Source: Archegozetes longisetosus
Lineage: Eukaryota > Arthropoda > Arachnida > Sarcoptiformes > Trhypochthoniidae
DNA length: 64,000 nt
Direction: 5' to 3'
Assembly (NCBI GenBank): GCA_018873245.2
Contig: JAEMBT020000001.1
Location: 744,001 to 808,000 of the forward strand
The notes beneath the pieces are model-generated. The model was not told the origin of the DNA, did not search any database, and was given only the letters and a program-made list of their open reading frames with translations. The first letter of the stretch is position 1. The number at the start of each line of letters is the position of its first letter. This document shows, one piece after another, positions 35,546-48,666 of this stretch. The translations under genes and the position numbers were made by a program.

Positions 35546-37695
35546 CTAAAGCTTATGAGTAGCTTTGAGAACATTTGGATGAGTACCAGGTGTTAGCGGT
35601 GGAGTCAATGGAGACCCACTCGGAAAGCCATAGCCATCGGTGTCACCCCCAGAAAGATTCGCCAACGCATAAATTTGAACGCCGTTAATCACTTTTGTAA
35701 TGTAGGTTTGTCCAGAGACAGTATGCTTTGGTCCTAATTGTTGCTGAGAATTGGGGGCCATTGCCTGCACTTTATGCGGATATTGATGCTTCACAAATGG
35801 TTGTCCTTGAAGTGTAGCGCTATTTGGTGTCGACGACTGATAAGATTCGTGGTTATGACCACTTTGGCCATCATTATCTGCCGGGTTTACGCATGAATTT
35901 TTATTTTGTGCACCAGAACCATTACTCCTAGTACGATTGCCATTACTGTTGCCCAACTTTTTGTGACTAGTATTAAAACTAGAATTATTACGTCTTTCTT
36001 TAGTGATAGGTGAAGTATTAGTTGCGTTTGCATTGTTGTGCGATTTTAATGATGGGTAATCGAATCTATTAATAGCTGCCGACTTGTTTGGACAGTGAAC
36101 ATTTGGCACCTGTTGCGGCCATACAATCTCAACCATCTGTGGTGACAATGCATTGGCCGGCATTAAACCGTTACTATCTGTACATAACTCAATATTATCT
36201 GCTTTCAACTGAACGTTTTGAACACAAGCCATTTGTGTGGAATTCGGAAGTGGCATATTCGATGAAATGGCATAAACTGGAGAATGAATTAAACTCAATG
36301 GAGATATTGTCGGATTAGTCGCACCTGTCATGCCATGACCGCAATCTGTGTTCGCCAGTGGATTAGCAGCAGTGGCTACCTGTATCGGCAATGATGAAGG
36401 AATCTGTACTGATGGCTGAGACAATGGAGGAGAAGTTGCACTCGACAGTTGAATGAATGGATTCATGTTCATATTTGGCGTCATGTTATTCTGTCAGTAC
36501 ATCAGATCATCATTAATAACAAAGTACTCATGAATTAACACTATATCAATTTGATTTACGCCTTAATAAAATTGTAGAACAAATCTAAAATGGCTTTCTT
36601 ATAGACATGAAACAATGAGAAAACAATTTAAGCACTGTTAATACCTGTGATGTGAGTGGTAATCGTATAGCACCGCATCCGTACGGATAGCTTGAAGGCG
36701 TAGACGATTGGAATTGTGTGGGCAATGATGGCAATGATGGTAGAGGTGTTTGAGGAGTTGCCAAATATTGATATGTATACGGATAAGCGGCGGAAGGGGA
36801 TGCTCCGTTCGCAACTAATTGTGGACTAACCCCAACTTGATATAAAGGAATTCCTTCAGCAGAATAGAGACCAAAGTCCGGATAGAAAGAATTTGATGCA
36901 TTCATCGAAAATGGATTGTACATTAGAGCTCCGTTTGGCAGCATTCGAGGATTCACTTCTAACAAATCATATCATTTATTTGTCTCAAATTTGTCAATAA
37001 TCAATTGTATGAAATTCTGGTTTCACAACAAGTTAAATAGTTTTCTAAATAAAGAAAACATACCGTTTGCGAAGTGCTGTTGTTTTTTGATGGCAACCGA
37101 TACGTTCAATTTCCTATTCTTGATGACCAAATTTTCACTTTCTTTGATCACTCTCTTGGCATCTTCTTCTGATTCATACGTAACGAATCCATAGCTATTG
37201 AACGAGATATCGATCAGAGGAAAGGCTTTAACACAAGAAATCAGAGAATAATTATAAAAAGTGAATGTCTAACCCTCGCGGCACTCCTGCTCTGTCAGTG
37301 ATTATTTTGACAGAATGAACGTTTCCATATTGAGCAAATAGTTGTTTGACCTCAGCCTCAGACGCCTTCACAACAATTCAAAATAATTACATTTACTCGA
37401 CAAATTATAATTTATGCCTTAATCTATTGGTTTATTCATAATAAGACTTACATCACTTGGAATTCCGCCAACAAATACCCGATTGGGAACTGATAGGACA
37501 GAAGACAAACGAATCGATGGTTCAATCAATTATTACAAATAAATACAATAATTAAGTCAACGAAACGTTTATTGAAATACCTGGTGTTCCAAATTTGGGT
37601 GCATTTAATGAATTCTTATTAATTGATTTCAACTCATTATTACTACGATTTGAGTCATTCATTGGCGATGAAGAGTTCGACGAAGAAGAAGACAT
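35546..37695 (-). CDS. boule: Boule/DAZ-family RNA-binding protein with a long C-terminal extension
   Basis: Germline translational regulator family binding mRNA 3' UTRs. Exons: 37581-37695, 37452-37489, 37274-37365, 37064-37194, 36645-36958, 35546-36490; 1635 nt, 544 residues, phases all consistent. After a Ser/Asn-rich start (MSSSSSNSSSPMNDSNRSN) comes one RRM, residues about 42-125: RNP2 RVFVGGI, then FAQYGNV, ITDRAGVPRGYGFVTYESEE (RNP1 GYGFVTYE) and NRKLNVSVAIKKQ. A DAZ-like stretch with AYPYTYQYLATP follows. The final exon adds 315 Asn/Ser/Pro/Gln-rich residues, so the protein is about twice the usual Boule length (human BOLL about 283). The start is the first in-frame ATG after a stop; an upstream non-coding exon is possible. 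Boule is preferred over other RRM proteins because of RAGV-x-x-GYGF plus the DAZ-like motif. Confidence 0.85.
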
Positions 37696-38469
37696 TTCGT
37701 TGCATTGATTTTCGGCCTTACATTGAAAATAAATCAATATTTTAATTGATTTTACAATCGATTTAATAATTTATTGATTTTTATAAACAGAACAAATGAA
37801 TGAACACATGTTTTCACTTGTTTTTGTCAATTGATTCAAATTCAATTTGAATACACTTACCATTTATTGTGTTTATTGAAAAATAGTTTTCAAAAATAAA
37901 TGTCTTCGACAATAAATTATAGAATGAAATACAATGAGACCAATACTTAATTATAAATATTTGAAAACTGAAAAAATATGATCGCAATAGCATTAAAAGA
38001 GCGCAAAAATGCCATTATTTTAGAGCAAGAATTGATAAAACACTAAAATTGTATTAAAACTATTTCCAAAGCGCATGAGTGCTTATCAGTTCAGGACCGC
38101 TATTATTCAATTTTCTATTTATAGTTCTCTAATGACTATCGCTTACTTTCCAATTACTCTCTAATTGTATTTTTATTGGTTCATCAGTACTATCGATCTT
38201 TCAAATTAACTTTTTCCAACTTTATATATGTGTCGATTTTTAATAATAACACCACTTGTTAATACCACTAAGAAACAAAGTATCACAAAATACACTAAAA
38301 CCTTTCTTACTTGGGATTGCAGTTAAGTAGTTTTTTAGCAACAATAAAAAATAAGCCATCATTTTCTATAGACTTGTTAAGTCTGTTTTTAAAAATCACT
38401 TAACTGCAAGCCCAAGTTAGACAGGTTTTAGTGTAGTAACTTTTGTTAACTTTGTTTAATGGCAAGCAG

Positions 38470-38506
<37 letters not shown>

Positions 38507-39654
38507 CGCTCTTTAAATAAATTGTTTCGAATTATGATATAAAATCAAATATTTTAAATTTATTATTAGAAAACTGCGTTTAAGCCAAATTGTTGGCGGA
38601 GACATTCTTTTGTGAAACATAATAAAACTTATAAATATAATAACTAATTTCTAAGCCACTCAACTTTGAATACAAAGCTGTAAAAGTATTAAAAATAACT
38701 TAGCTAAAGTTACAATTTATAAGCTTAATGTGTCGTTATTTTACAGTTAAGAAATAGTTTAGTCATAGTTTAGATTAACTTCCGCTTCAAACTCAATTCA
38801 AAAATACGATAAAAAGTCAACTGAAATTGACGATACTATTGACTTTTTGTTCATTTTATGAGTATTGAATATATAAATTTGGATTTGAGAAGAAATGGTG
38901 CAAATGTTAAGCTGAATTAATTGAATAAAGTGCATTAATTAATAGGGTTACTATAAAATTGATTCGCTGTTCAAACCAATACTCTCAATATATTGTTGGG
39001 TGAAATTCTGGCAAAAGCTAACCCATGATCAGTATCTGTTCTAAAAATTGATATCAGAATGAGGACATAAAGTATTGCTAACTTTCACTTGACTATCTAT
39101 GAATAATATGTTGTTCTTGAAAACTGGAAAATACTGATGAGAGACCTTGGATTCAATGCAACTATTTAAACAAACAATTTTCAGTTATAATTTTACCCAA
39201 ATGACTGAACAATCAAATTTCCAAATTCTTACGATAATGATTGAAAAGTTTAATTGATAGACCAATTAGATATTTTGAGGTATTTGAACATTTTATTACA
39301 CGATCAAAGTGTTTCTAAAGTTAGTGTAATAATAACGAGATTTGGCTGCAATGACGTAATATTTGTGTAATGATTCGTTCTAAAGATCAGGTGATGTTCA
39401 GTTGCGTTTCAAATGAATGTAAATATTGCCAAAACGTATATAAAGATTAGAGTAAAATAATAAAAGTGACAGAAACTGTGTGATAAGTCACTTCAGATAT
39501 ATTAATATAAGTTAACATTTATTTAATCATTTTCATTTTTACTCATCTCTTCTGTACAGTCAATAGTTATGAATATTGTTAGTAAATATTTGCAAGTTTT
39601 GAGAGTTTTCACAGTTTATTATAATTGAATTTAAAATAATATAAATTTGTAATA
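37696..39654. other. Divergent intergenic region between boule and PNPLA8, with a CT microsatellite
   Basis: No exon seen. It should contain the promoters of both genes. The only distinct element is the (CT) run at 38471-38502. Confidence 0.4.
38471..38502. repeat. (CT)16 microsatellite
   Basis: Perfect dinucleotide run, followed by CG-interrupted CT units. It lies in the divergent promoter interval but has no demonstrated role. Confidence 0.95.
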
Positions 39655-41658
39655 ATGCGTTCGATTAAATACTTGCCATTGGCCTCTTCTTCCAGTTCAA
39701 TCAAATATTTTCGAAATCTAATCAACTACTCCCTTCAAAAATTCAATACGATTGACATCAAAGTTACTATTGATAAACAAAAGAGTAATAAATCAGAAGA
39801 AAATTGTGAAAATAAGGAGTCAGTCGTTAAATTGGATGTTGAGGGTCGAGATAATAAACAATTGGCTCAATCAACAAATAACAACACCATCACTGATTAT
39901 GACAAACAGTCGATTCAAAATGAAAATCAATTATTCGAAAGTGCCATCAGTGAATGGATCGAATCTCCAAACAATCATAATAACGATAAGTTGGTTAACG
40001 AAAACAACAATACTTTGACCAAAGATAAGAAGAGTTCGATCTCAGTACCATTACTGACGAGATCTGCTCTCGAAATGCGTACGAAACAATTAATTAATTC
40101 ATTGACAACATTTCAGTCACCGATGAGCACGATATTACGTCTTCAAGAATTCAATAAGCATCTAGTGACTTATCCCGAATCCATGACTATCGCTGTGAAC
40201 GAGAACGCAATTCAAAGAGTTTTGAGATTAAGGGAATGGTCGAATAACAAAGCAATTTACTCGCATTCGATGCAAGCTTTATCACTTCTCGGATATTGTG
40301 ATCCACCCAAAGGAGACGGTATTAGGATTCTTAGTATTGACGGCGGAGGTAATCAAATAATTATTTATATTCTTTTTTTGACTCAATTTACAAGTCATTT
40401 AGGACTTGTAAATACTGTTTCAAGTAATTGAAACATGAGTCCTCTAAAAGTTTTGTTTAAATCTATTTTTCTGTTTTGGTATTCAATTGTTTCGAACTCT
40501 TTTGAGGCCAAAGTAATCAGACATTTGGTAAAACAATATCTTTAAATATTGAAAAGTGAAAAGCATATGACTTTAGAACAATACACCTTTTCCTAGCAAT
40601 TCGTAAACATAACTGATATTTAATTAATTGAGAGTTTAGTAAAAGAAGAAATTGTTAATTTTTCAGGTACTCGTGGAATACTAGTCATTGAGATTTTGCG
40701 TCAAATCGAAAAATTAAGTGGGAAACCGATTCACCAATTATTTGATTTGATATGTGGAGTGAGTACGGGCGCAATATTAGGGATGCTTTTGGGAGCACTT
40801 CAGACACCAATTAACGAATGCGAAAAATATTACCGTGAATTTAGTTCACATTTATTCAAAAGTGACTTTTTTCGAGGGGCCGGACGACTGATTTGGTCGC
40901 ACGCATACTATGACACAACTGTTTGGGAAAAAATTCTTAAAGAAATTTACAGCGAAACTGATATGATCGAAACGTCACAAAACAGAGAAGGTCCGCGCGT
41001 TTTAGCCATATCTGCAGTCATGAACAAGCCTTCGATTCAGGCATTTCTGTTTCGTAATTATGAGCTTCCACTTTCGACACGATCTTTGAGTCAATACGAA
41101 GGTAGTTCTAAATACAAGATATGGCAAGCAGTTCGTGCCTCGGCTGCAGCTCCCGGTTTTTTTGAAGAGTTAACTCTAGATAATTATGTTCATCAAGACG
41201 GAGGCATTTTTATTAATAATCCGACAGCTATTGCTATACATGAAGCAAAGATGTTATGGCCTAATGAACAGATACAGTGTGTCTTGTCATTAGGAAGTGG
41301 TCGATACACACCACCAAAGAGTATTAAACCAGATGATAGCCCCGCTTTGCCAACCAGTCTGAAAACCAAAATCATTAGACTTATTGATAGCGCAACTGAC
41401 ACTGAAATGGTTCATAGATTAATGCAGGACTTGTTGCCAGTCAGAACTTATTACAGATTGAATCCTAACTTAACAGAAGTTCCAACCATTGATGAGAACA
41501 GACCAGAAAAGTTGGAACAAATGAAGCTCGATGCACAAATGTATTTGAGGAAAAATGAATATAAAGTTAATCAGGCAATTAAGCAAATTATGATAAAACG
41601 AAAATTATTGCATAAATGTGATGATTGGTTACGTCTTCAATATAGACTTAGAATTTAA
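39655..41658 (+). CDS. PNPLA8: PNPLA8, calcium-independent phospholipase A2 gamma
   Basis: Patatin-like lipase acting on membrane phospholipids, usually in mitochondria and peroxisomes. Two exons, 39655-40348 and 40667-41658 (donor GTAATC, acceptor TTTTTCAG, phase 1), giving 561 residues. The N-terminus (MRSIKYLPLASSSSSIKYFR) is basic and Ser-rich, consistent with mitochondrial import; a low-complexity charged linker follows. The patatin domain has the oxyanion loop RILSIDGGG-TRG, the nucleophile elbow GVSTG (Ser), and the dyad Asp in HQDGGIFINNP. Other matches are VFRNY-like LFRNYELP, WQAVRASAAAPGFFEE, VLSLGSGRYTPP and SATDTEMVHRLMQDLLP. No C-terminal SKL-type peroxisomal signal is present (it ends YRLRI), unlike vertebrate PNPLA8. 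An AATAAA lies at 42111. Confidence 0.95.
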
Positions 41659-42280
41659 TTGTTTATCGACTCATTGTTGTTGCGATCTATGACACTCTTA
41701 TTTGTTCTTTAGACATTTCTCCAGCATATTATCATTTATTCTTATATCAACTGAATGCATAACTACCTTCGCAAGTCAACACTATCATTCTTTTTTCTAT
41801 TTGATCTAAACTTAGCTTAAACTAAATGTTATGGATTTTATTTTGATGCAAAAATGAACTTTTTCTAGTCACTTGGTTCTTAAATTCATACAGTAAGAAA
41901 CGAATGCCATTGTTTCAGATAAGACTCAGATCCTTTCTTCGATTTTTTGATGTTTTTATACTAGTTTTTGAATTGAAAATTAAAAATTGTAAAGAATACA
42001 AACTTAAGTCAATATTATAAATGTTTAATGACAACAATTGTTTATCAACCATTGGTTCAATTCAATAGTTTGATACATAGCCTTAATTTTATTAATAATT
42101 ACAACTTGTAAATAAAAGTTAAATAATGTGAATCAAATTTAAATGAAGACAAATATTACTTTAGTCGACCATTTTCTTAACCCTTTTGTTAAATTTTGAA
42201 ACTTTTGGAATGACTTAATATTGGATTAATTATTCGAAGTAGTTGACTGAATAAATTTGTATAAATAATCAGCCATTGAG
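41659..42280. other. 3' flank of PNPLA8
   Basis: Probable 3' UTR with AATAAA at 42111-42116, about 450 bp past the stop; nothing else seen. Confidence 0.4.
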
Positions 42281-42708
42281 GTGCCCTATTTTCGCATCTA
42301 TAGCCAACAGTATCAATTTAAAATTGACATCTACAGGCATTGCCTCGTGTATTGCCCGCCACTTCATGTACACGTATTTTTACACTTTACTAACGTGTAG
42401 ATACGCGTTTATTATATTACAATAGTGTGGCCAGGTCTCGTTCATTTATACTTCCCAGGATTGTGTAATTCCGGAAAAACGCTAAGAACTAATTTTCAGC
42501 TAACTTACGTATTATGGTATAACACTGGAAATTGCAGGAGGCTTGGCTACTCTGAATTACCAATATTTCAATAATACACATTTTAGATACACCCCACCTT
42601 CTAAAATTTTATGTACAATCTGAGCTTCATATGTTGCCCGTATAATTAAAATTTTCAGATTAAGCATTTTTCTCAAATCTGCGGGCTGTAGTCGGGAAAA
42701 TAGGGCAC
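42281..42708. mobile_element. MITE-like element with GTGCCCTATTTTC inverted ends, 428 bp
   Basis: The left end GTGCCCTATTTTC is matched exactly by the reverse complement of the right end (GAAAATAGGGCAC). Similarity continues imperfectly inward for about 12 more bases (GCATCTATAGCC against CCGACTACAGCC). The interior is locally GC-richer than its flanks (for example GTATTGCCCGCCACTTC) and has no ORF. I could not find a clear target-site duplication, so the exact boundaries and superfamily are open. Confidence 0.6.
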
Positions 42709-42807
42709 TAACTTTTTTGTTTCGATAACTGTTTATGAAAAAAAGTCAAGAATTTGGTGAATGAAATTAAAAATACATGACAAGAATTTATCTACAATTG
42801 AATTATA

Positions 42808-43848
42808 TCAATAAGCGATCGATTGACTGACACCATTAATCGATTTAGAAGTCATGACTCCGTCCTCGTGAACAGTGATTGTTTCCTGTCCGTTCTCAAA
42901 GACTCTAAAATCAAAAAATACAAGTTATAAATATACTAGTTCTCATTCAATTTATGTTAGCTTAGATTTAATGAAAATTTGTAAATTTGCTACAACTTCT
43001 AATTCAATAAAAATATAAATTTACTGTTGTTTAATAAATTATTGGCGTTTATAGAAGTGAATATAAATAACTTACTTTCTAGTCTCTACTTTCTTTCCAT
43101 TTACATATTTGGTGGAAGTTGTCGTTCTTTTGACATTAGGTCTGTTGGCGAGATCATTGAAATTATCAGAAGTACTGAAGGTTGTGAATGATGTAAAGCC
43201 ATTAGACATGAATGGGTCAGGCATTGGAAAGTCATCAAACCCGCCGAAAGAAAATGGACTAAAGCCAAATGGCCTGTTTTGGCGATTAAGTGAACTGTTT
43301 CGTTGGTTACGGTTAGAGGAACTGCGACCAAATATGTCAGCGAAAGGGTCGCCGCCGAAAAAATCTCGGAAAACGTCTTCGGGATCACGAAATGAGAAGA
43401 ATGCGCCGAAAGGATTTGGTCCAAAACTATTTTCATACATATCGTGGTTACTTCTTGAGCCGCCTTTGAGTAGACCTTCTTTTCCGTACTTATCATATAT
43501 TCGTCTTTTTTTTTCTAATCGTGTTCGGATATAATTAGTTTTATTTGTTCAGCCAATAAATTGATTAGTATATCTCTCAAAATATAAAAAAATACAAACC
43601 ATCAGAAAGCACTTCATAAGCTTCAGAGATCTCTTTGAAACGATGTTCTGCTTCATCCTTACGATCGGGGTTTTTATCTGGATGCCATTTGAGGGCCAAT
43701 TTTCTATATCTAGTTTTGTATGACACGTTTTAAAATTAATTTATAAAGAAAAAGAACTGTTAGAGAATATGATCAATACTTACGCTTTTTTGATATCAAT
43801 GTTGGTCGCATTTGGCGCAACTTCCAACACCATGTAATAATCAACCAT
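42808..43848 (-). CDS. DNAJB6: DNAJB6-type Hsp40 co-chaperone
   Basis: J-domain co-chaperone that stimulates Hsp70 and suppresses protein aggregation. Exons: 43784-43848, 43600-43709, 43076-43514 and 42808-42904; 711 nt, 236 residues, phases consistent. The J domain (residues about 2-69) starts [14 protein letters not shown], has the HPD motif in [10 protein letters not shown], and ends [13 protein letters not shown] Gly/Phe-rich segment follows ([31 protein letters not shown]), then a Ser/Thr/Asn stretch and the DNAJB6-type tail ([21 protein letters not shown]). There is no zinc-finger region, which excludes type I DnaJ. The start is the first ATG. Confidence 0.93.
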
Positions 43849-46381
43849 TTTTGGTGATTTGTTGATAAATTGTCAATTAATATTATTTAATATCACAGCC
43901 CAGAGTTTTGTAAAATAATTGAAACGAACAAAATCAATTTTATAAATAAGATTTTGAGACAGTTCTCGAAAAATGCGTAATATTAAAGTAGAATTATTAA
44001 TTTGTGAAAGTATTGAAGTGCACAGACGCAGTCATATATAAATATACGTTTCAATCAATAACAATCGATGTTCGCCACGAGACCGACAATATACTCTGTA
44101 AGAGAAACATCAGGTAAAACATTACTGGATTACAATTGAGAAAAAAAATTAGACGACTCAATGAGACACATGCAATACAGTAATATTCGTAGATTTATAT
44201 CACGTAAAAAGTCGTGAAACACTTTACTTAGTACAACACTTTCATTACATGAGCGATTGAAATGTTGAAATACACGTACAAATTACCTAACCCACACTTC
44301 AAGATTCACAGTACAGGTGTTCGTTAACTTATTCGACTTTTGAGCGTATTTTTACGTTAGACTGAGGTGTTAACCTATTATATTTCAATTGACAAACTCT
44401 ATAGCCTATGAGAAGTGAAAAGCACTCAACTCCGACTCATGAGAGAATGAACTTTGCATCCGTTTAATACATACGATCACCAGTTTGTAAGTCTAGTGAA
44501 GGGTTAAGAATGAGCGCATCAGTACTTATATTAGGAATCAAAGTGTAACATCAGATTGTAATCAAGTTTTGTAGCATCAGTGATTAGAATGAAGTAAAAA
44601 GAAAAGCATATAAGAATGTATTTTCAATACTTGTTCGCCTCCACTTTTTGTATGAATCATAGCAAATATCTAAGAGAATCCATCGAAAGGTCACACTTTT
44701 AGCAATCAAATAAAAAGAAAATACGAATAATTATTGCGCTAAATATCTGGGATTCTGGGCTATTTCCGTTAATAACAAACTATTTTAATCGATTAAAATT
44801 TAAGGTTAACTCAATCTATTGGCCGTACATATGGTTAATGTGGCACTGGGAACGTTAGACTTAAACATTTACGATAAGTTTGATAAACGTTAACAAATAA
44901 ATGAAAAGTATTGAAACAAGGCTTGTGCAATAAATTATAATATAATGTAAATATTGCAACTAAACTTGTCACACCAATTTCATAACTTAGATACTACCAA
45001 AACTAAATGAATGGCCACCTCCAAACAGCTATGGATTATTCTTTCAAATATTTATGCGTTAAACAACTATTTTTGTGGATTTGCTCAAAATTGATCAACA
45101 AATGAACCACTTATAAGATGTATAATTGAAACAAGCAATTCTAAGATAACGACTGTGAACTGGCAAAAAGAAATAATCAGTAATTAAGATAAGGATTAGA
45201 CTGATTGCAAAAGTGAATATAAAGTTGAGTCACATAAAACGATAGAATGAATAATATTATTGAAAGTTAGATAAATGAGTCGGCAATAAAAGATCACTTT
45301 TTCTACTATGTGACTGTTTTGTTTATCTATCAAGTTTGTGACAACGTTGTAGATTAGGGCATTGCATTCCTAAGTAGAATAATTTATGTGCTAAGCCACT
45401 ATTAAATGCAACAATAGTCACAATCGTCTCGTTTATAATATCTGCCTAAAATTTTTTTTATCCAAATGAGAACACACATCGACTTCGAACCCAACAAGTA
45501 CTGTCAAAGCTTTTAATTGTTTTGGAAGTTATCGCGACAAATGATTGCATTGATAATTGCGCTATTCAAATAAAACTTGAGAACATAAACTACGAAAAAG
45601 ATATTTAAAATGTGGTTCCAACTAGTAATGGCATTATTAACAGAAAACTGCTATCGACTGTCGCAAACTATTGGACACCAAATTACTGGAAAAACGATTG
45701 CAATCAATAAGTAAACAAACGGTTTATAGTTTGCCTTCAATTTGTCCGCGTTCTTAGTTCGAACAATTGAACAAATTTGGAGAACTCAAAAATGGCGATA
45801 ATTTGCGACAAAAGGTTACGAAATTTCATTTAAATAATAAGATTTATTATTTAAGGAAACATTTAGCCTTGAGTTAACATATTAATAACATATTCTAACC
45901 ATTTAGTGAAATGTCTGGCAACATTGTGACAAAAATACCGTTTATTTTACTAAGAGTTAATTGCAAATCACTTCAATTACTTGCCAACTAAAGCAGAACA
46001 AGTTAAAACTAATCATATTTTAATAAGAGGTTAATATTCAAAACGCATTTAAGAACTAAGAGAGAACTCAAGTCCAGAATAGACGGCAAGTAAAAATGTT
46101 TAAAAACATGTGTTAACCAATGCATTCAAAGTGTTTAGTATTTATTTGCATTTGCAATCAGTACAGGCACTAAAACGTTAACAAAACATCAATACTTACC
46201 AATAAACGACTTAAACTGTAGCTAAGATGAAACGTTTAAACTCAATAATAAGGCATTACTTACAATAACTTAATTAAAGTAAGCTATAATGAAAAGGAGC
46301 TGTGAATGTGTAGCGATTATTGGTCGTCAGCCATAACAACAATGCACTAAAAAGCAAATAATAATAAGATAGAAGCGGACC

Positions 46382-46498
46382 TTAACTGCAAGTGAACTGC
46401 ACTTCACTATCTTTTGCTGTGTCTATGATTTGTTGGGAAAATCTATCCGCAGTCGCAGTGAGTTCTCTGGATTTTTGTTGGAGCGCTTCAATAACACA
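46382..46498 (-). CDS. Orphan 3'-terminal coding exon, function unknown
   Basis: 117 nt following a good acceptor (ACATATTATAG) and ending in a stop. It reads CVIEALQQKSRELTATADRF and continues SQQIIDTAKDSEVQFTCS. It is helical, heptad-like and polar, with codon use and GC content clearly unlike the surrounding AT-rich DNA. This looks like the last exon of a helical protein. I do not recognise the family and found no partner exon upstream on this strand. Confidence 0.45.
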   Translation of the reverse strand, partial: CVIEALQQKSRELTATADRFSQQIIDTAKDSEVQFTCS

Positions 46499-48570
46499 CT
46501 ATAATATGTAATACTCTTTCTATTTGAATGCTCTCAATGCTATCCCTCCTTCCCCTCCGACTTGTTCCTCAACTTTAAAAAAACGCTTTAGCAGATGTTT
46601 CAGCTTTTATTTACTTCTTCTCTATCCATAGGGATTTAATACAATAACAGTGTTAGTCTTTGAGAAGACTTCAAACTAAAAGTTCAAAAGCAGGTAAAAA
46701 TTCAAAGTCAGGTTATACTGAATTACTAAACGTCATGTGGAGCCTATAGAAACAAATTGAACTGCTATTATACGGCAATTTTCACTAGAATTGAATAATG
46801 TGTACAAGTTTAATCTGTTTATTAAGTGATTTGCAAAGTAGTAACTTTTGCGAAAGTAAACGTTTGTCTATTGTTTGTTATTTTAAATTAACTGTTTAGA
46901 GCCTTCAACGAGAAACAAGTAGAGCGAGAATCAATAGATCCTAACTTTGTGTAAAAGCGTGTTAAGGCTATAATTATAGATTATGGATTAAGTTTTCTGT
47001 CATAATTTTTCTTTTAATTTTGTTGAAAATATTAATTTTAAAACTAAAGTTTGTTATCTTTAAGATGTTGCAATTACGAAAACTAATTTGCAAAATCATT
47101 AATCAGCCAAACCAGAAAAACATTTCTAATACACAACGAAAACTCATATAGTTCTCAGTGATTTCTTAGTAAATTTGAAGTAAAACCACAACCATTTGTC
47201 GTTTAAATTGACGAAATTAACTGGAAAAGCCTAGTTTAAAGCTTTAAATTGTGAGCTAATTATTTACTAGTAGAGAACAAAAATAGATTAAATGGCACAA
47301 AAATAACTGAAAGCTTATGTATGATATGATTTTAGTGAACGGATTAATATGAGCAGCAATTTGTTTTGGTTTGTTTGACATATTTGCTATTAATTGTAAT
47401 ATGAACTATAATAATATATCTCTTATCCTGTTATGCTTTGTGATGACCTGAATTTTCTAGTTATAATTTGAATTTGACACATAATTGTGTTTGTAAATTA
47501 CTACCGACTTTTGCAATTATTTACTTAAAAAAGGACTCATTCGAATTAATAATGGAATAGATTAAAAGCTGAGTAATTTCCTCAAATTCTGATTGAAAGA
47601 TGAGAGACAAATGTAAAAACCATAACACAAGTTCTGATTAGACAAAACAGAAACTGCATTTCTGTGCCAAAAACAGCTTCTTTTTTGCAACTTAATAAAG
47701 TTTCGGTCATTTCGAAAAATCTAACCCAAATACTTTTTTCATGACTATTATTTAATTGTTGAAAAAATGAATAATGAATCATATAATGATCCATCTATTG
47801 TAATACATATCCTCTGTCTCCGAACTTAAAAATCAAAGTGAATGAACCCAAGATTAAATTCATATAATCATATCATTAGATGAGACCATCCAATAGAAAA
47901 AGACAAAAACAAATTAGTACTATTATTTCATTTTCAAAATCAACTCAATTCAATTGAGTCAATCTTTTGAAGCCTTGATTCAAAGGCCTGGTCATTGTCG
48001 TCCACTAGTGTTGAATACGACTGAAAATTATTCTAATTGTTCACAACTTATATTCAAATCATTCATAGCTTTTTAGCTCAAACAGTCCCGTATTTCGGTC
48101 AACACTATATTATAAAACACATTTAAATTGATGAGATTGAAAATTGATTCATATGAGTTTGAATCGTTCATTAAGACCAAAACATCTAAAAATATTGAAT
48201 TTTATTATCGAGAATGAATAAGCATTAAAATTGGTTATAAAGCTGAATTGAGCATTTGTTTATTTACTGAATCATTAACTTGTTTCCGCGTAAGATTATT
48301 AATTTTAACTTGACAAGTAAAAATTACATAAAACATAAAGCATTATTGTTCAATGATTTGCAACAATTTCGATTATATTTATTAAATTTTGATCCAATTT
48401 ACACAAGTTTGAAAATATACAAAAACAATGAAAATGCTAGAATAAGAATTTCCTGAACGATTAGGATAATATATTGAAAGTTATTTTTACTGTTTATCAA
48501 ACAGGTATAATATATGGTTGGTAACGGATAAGCAGAATAAATGATAATTTATTCTACGTTCACTTTTCAG

Positions 48571-48666
48571 AAAGAAGTGGTGGGTGAACAGCAAGGATAG
48601 TAACTTTCATACTGCTAAACGAACTGGTGTAAAACCGGAATCTCTTCTTATAACTGAACAATTCTA
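48571..48666 (+). CDS. Candidate orphan 3'-terminal exon
   Basis: After an acceptor (TTCACTTTTCAG) the frame KKWWVNSKDSNFHTAKRTGV continues about a dozen residues more to a stop at 48664-48666. The composition is protein-like in otherwise AT-rich DNA. No family and no partner exon were found, so it may be chance. Confidence 0.25.

Noticed and set aside
39752..40018. 88-codon plus ORF inside PNPLA8
   Set aside because: Frame-shifted shadow of the low-complexity PNPLA8 linker.
43101..43534. Alternative long ORFs over DNAJB6 (131 and 141 codons)
   Set aside because: Shadows of the conserved G/F-rich exon in other frames.
47582..47794. 70-codon minus ORF in the gene-poor region
   Set aside because: Composition matches the flanks, there is no splice context, and no family is recognised.
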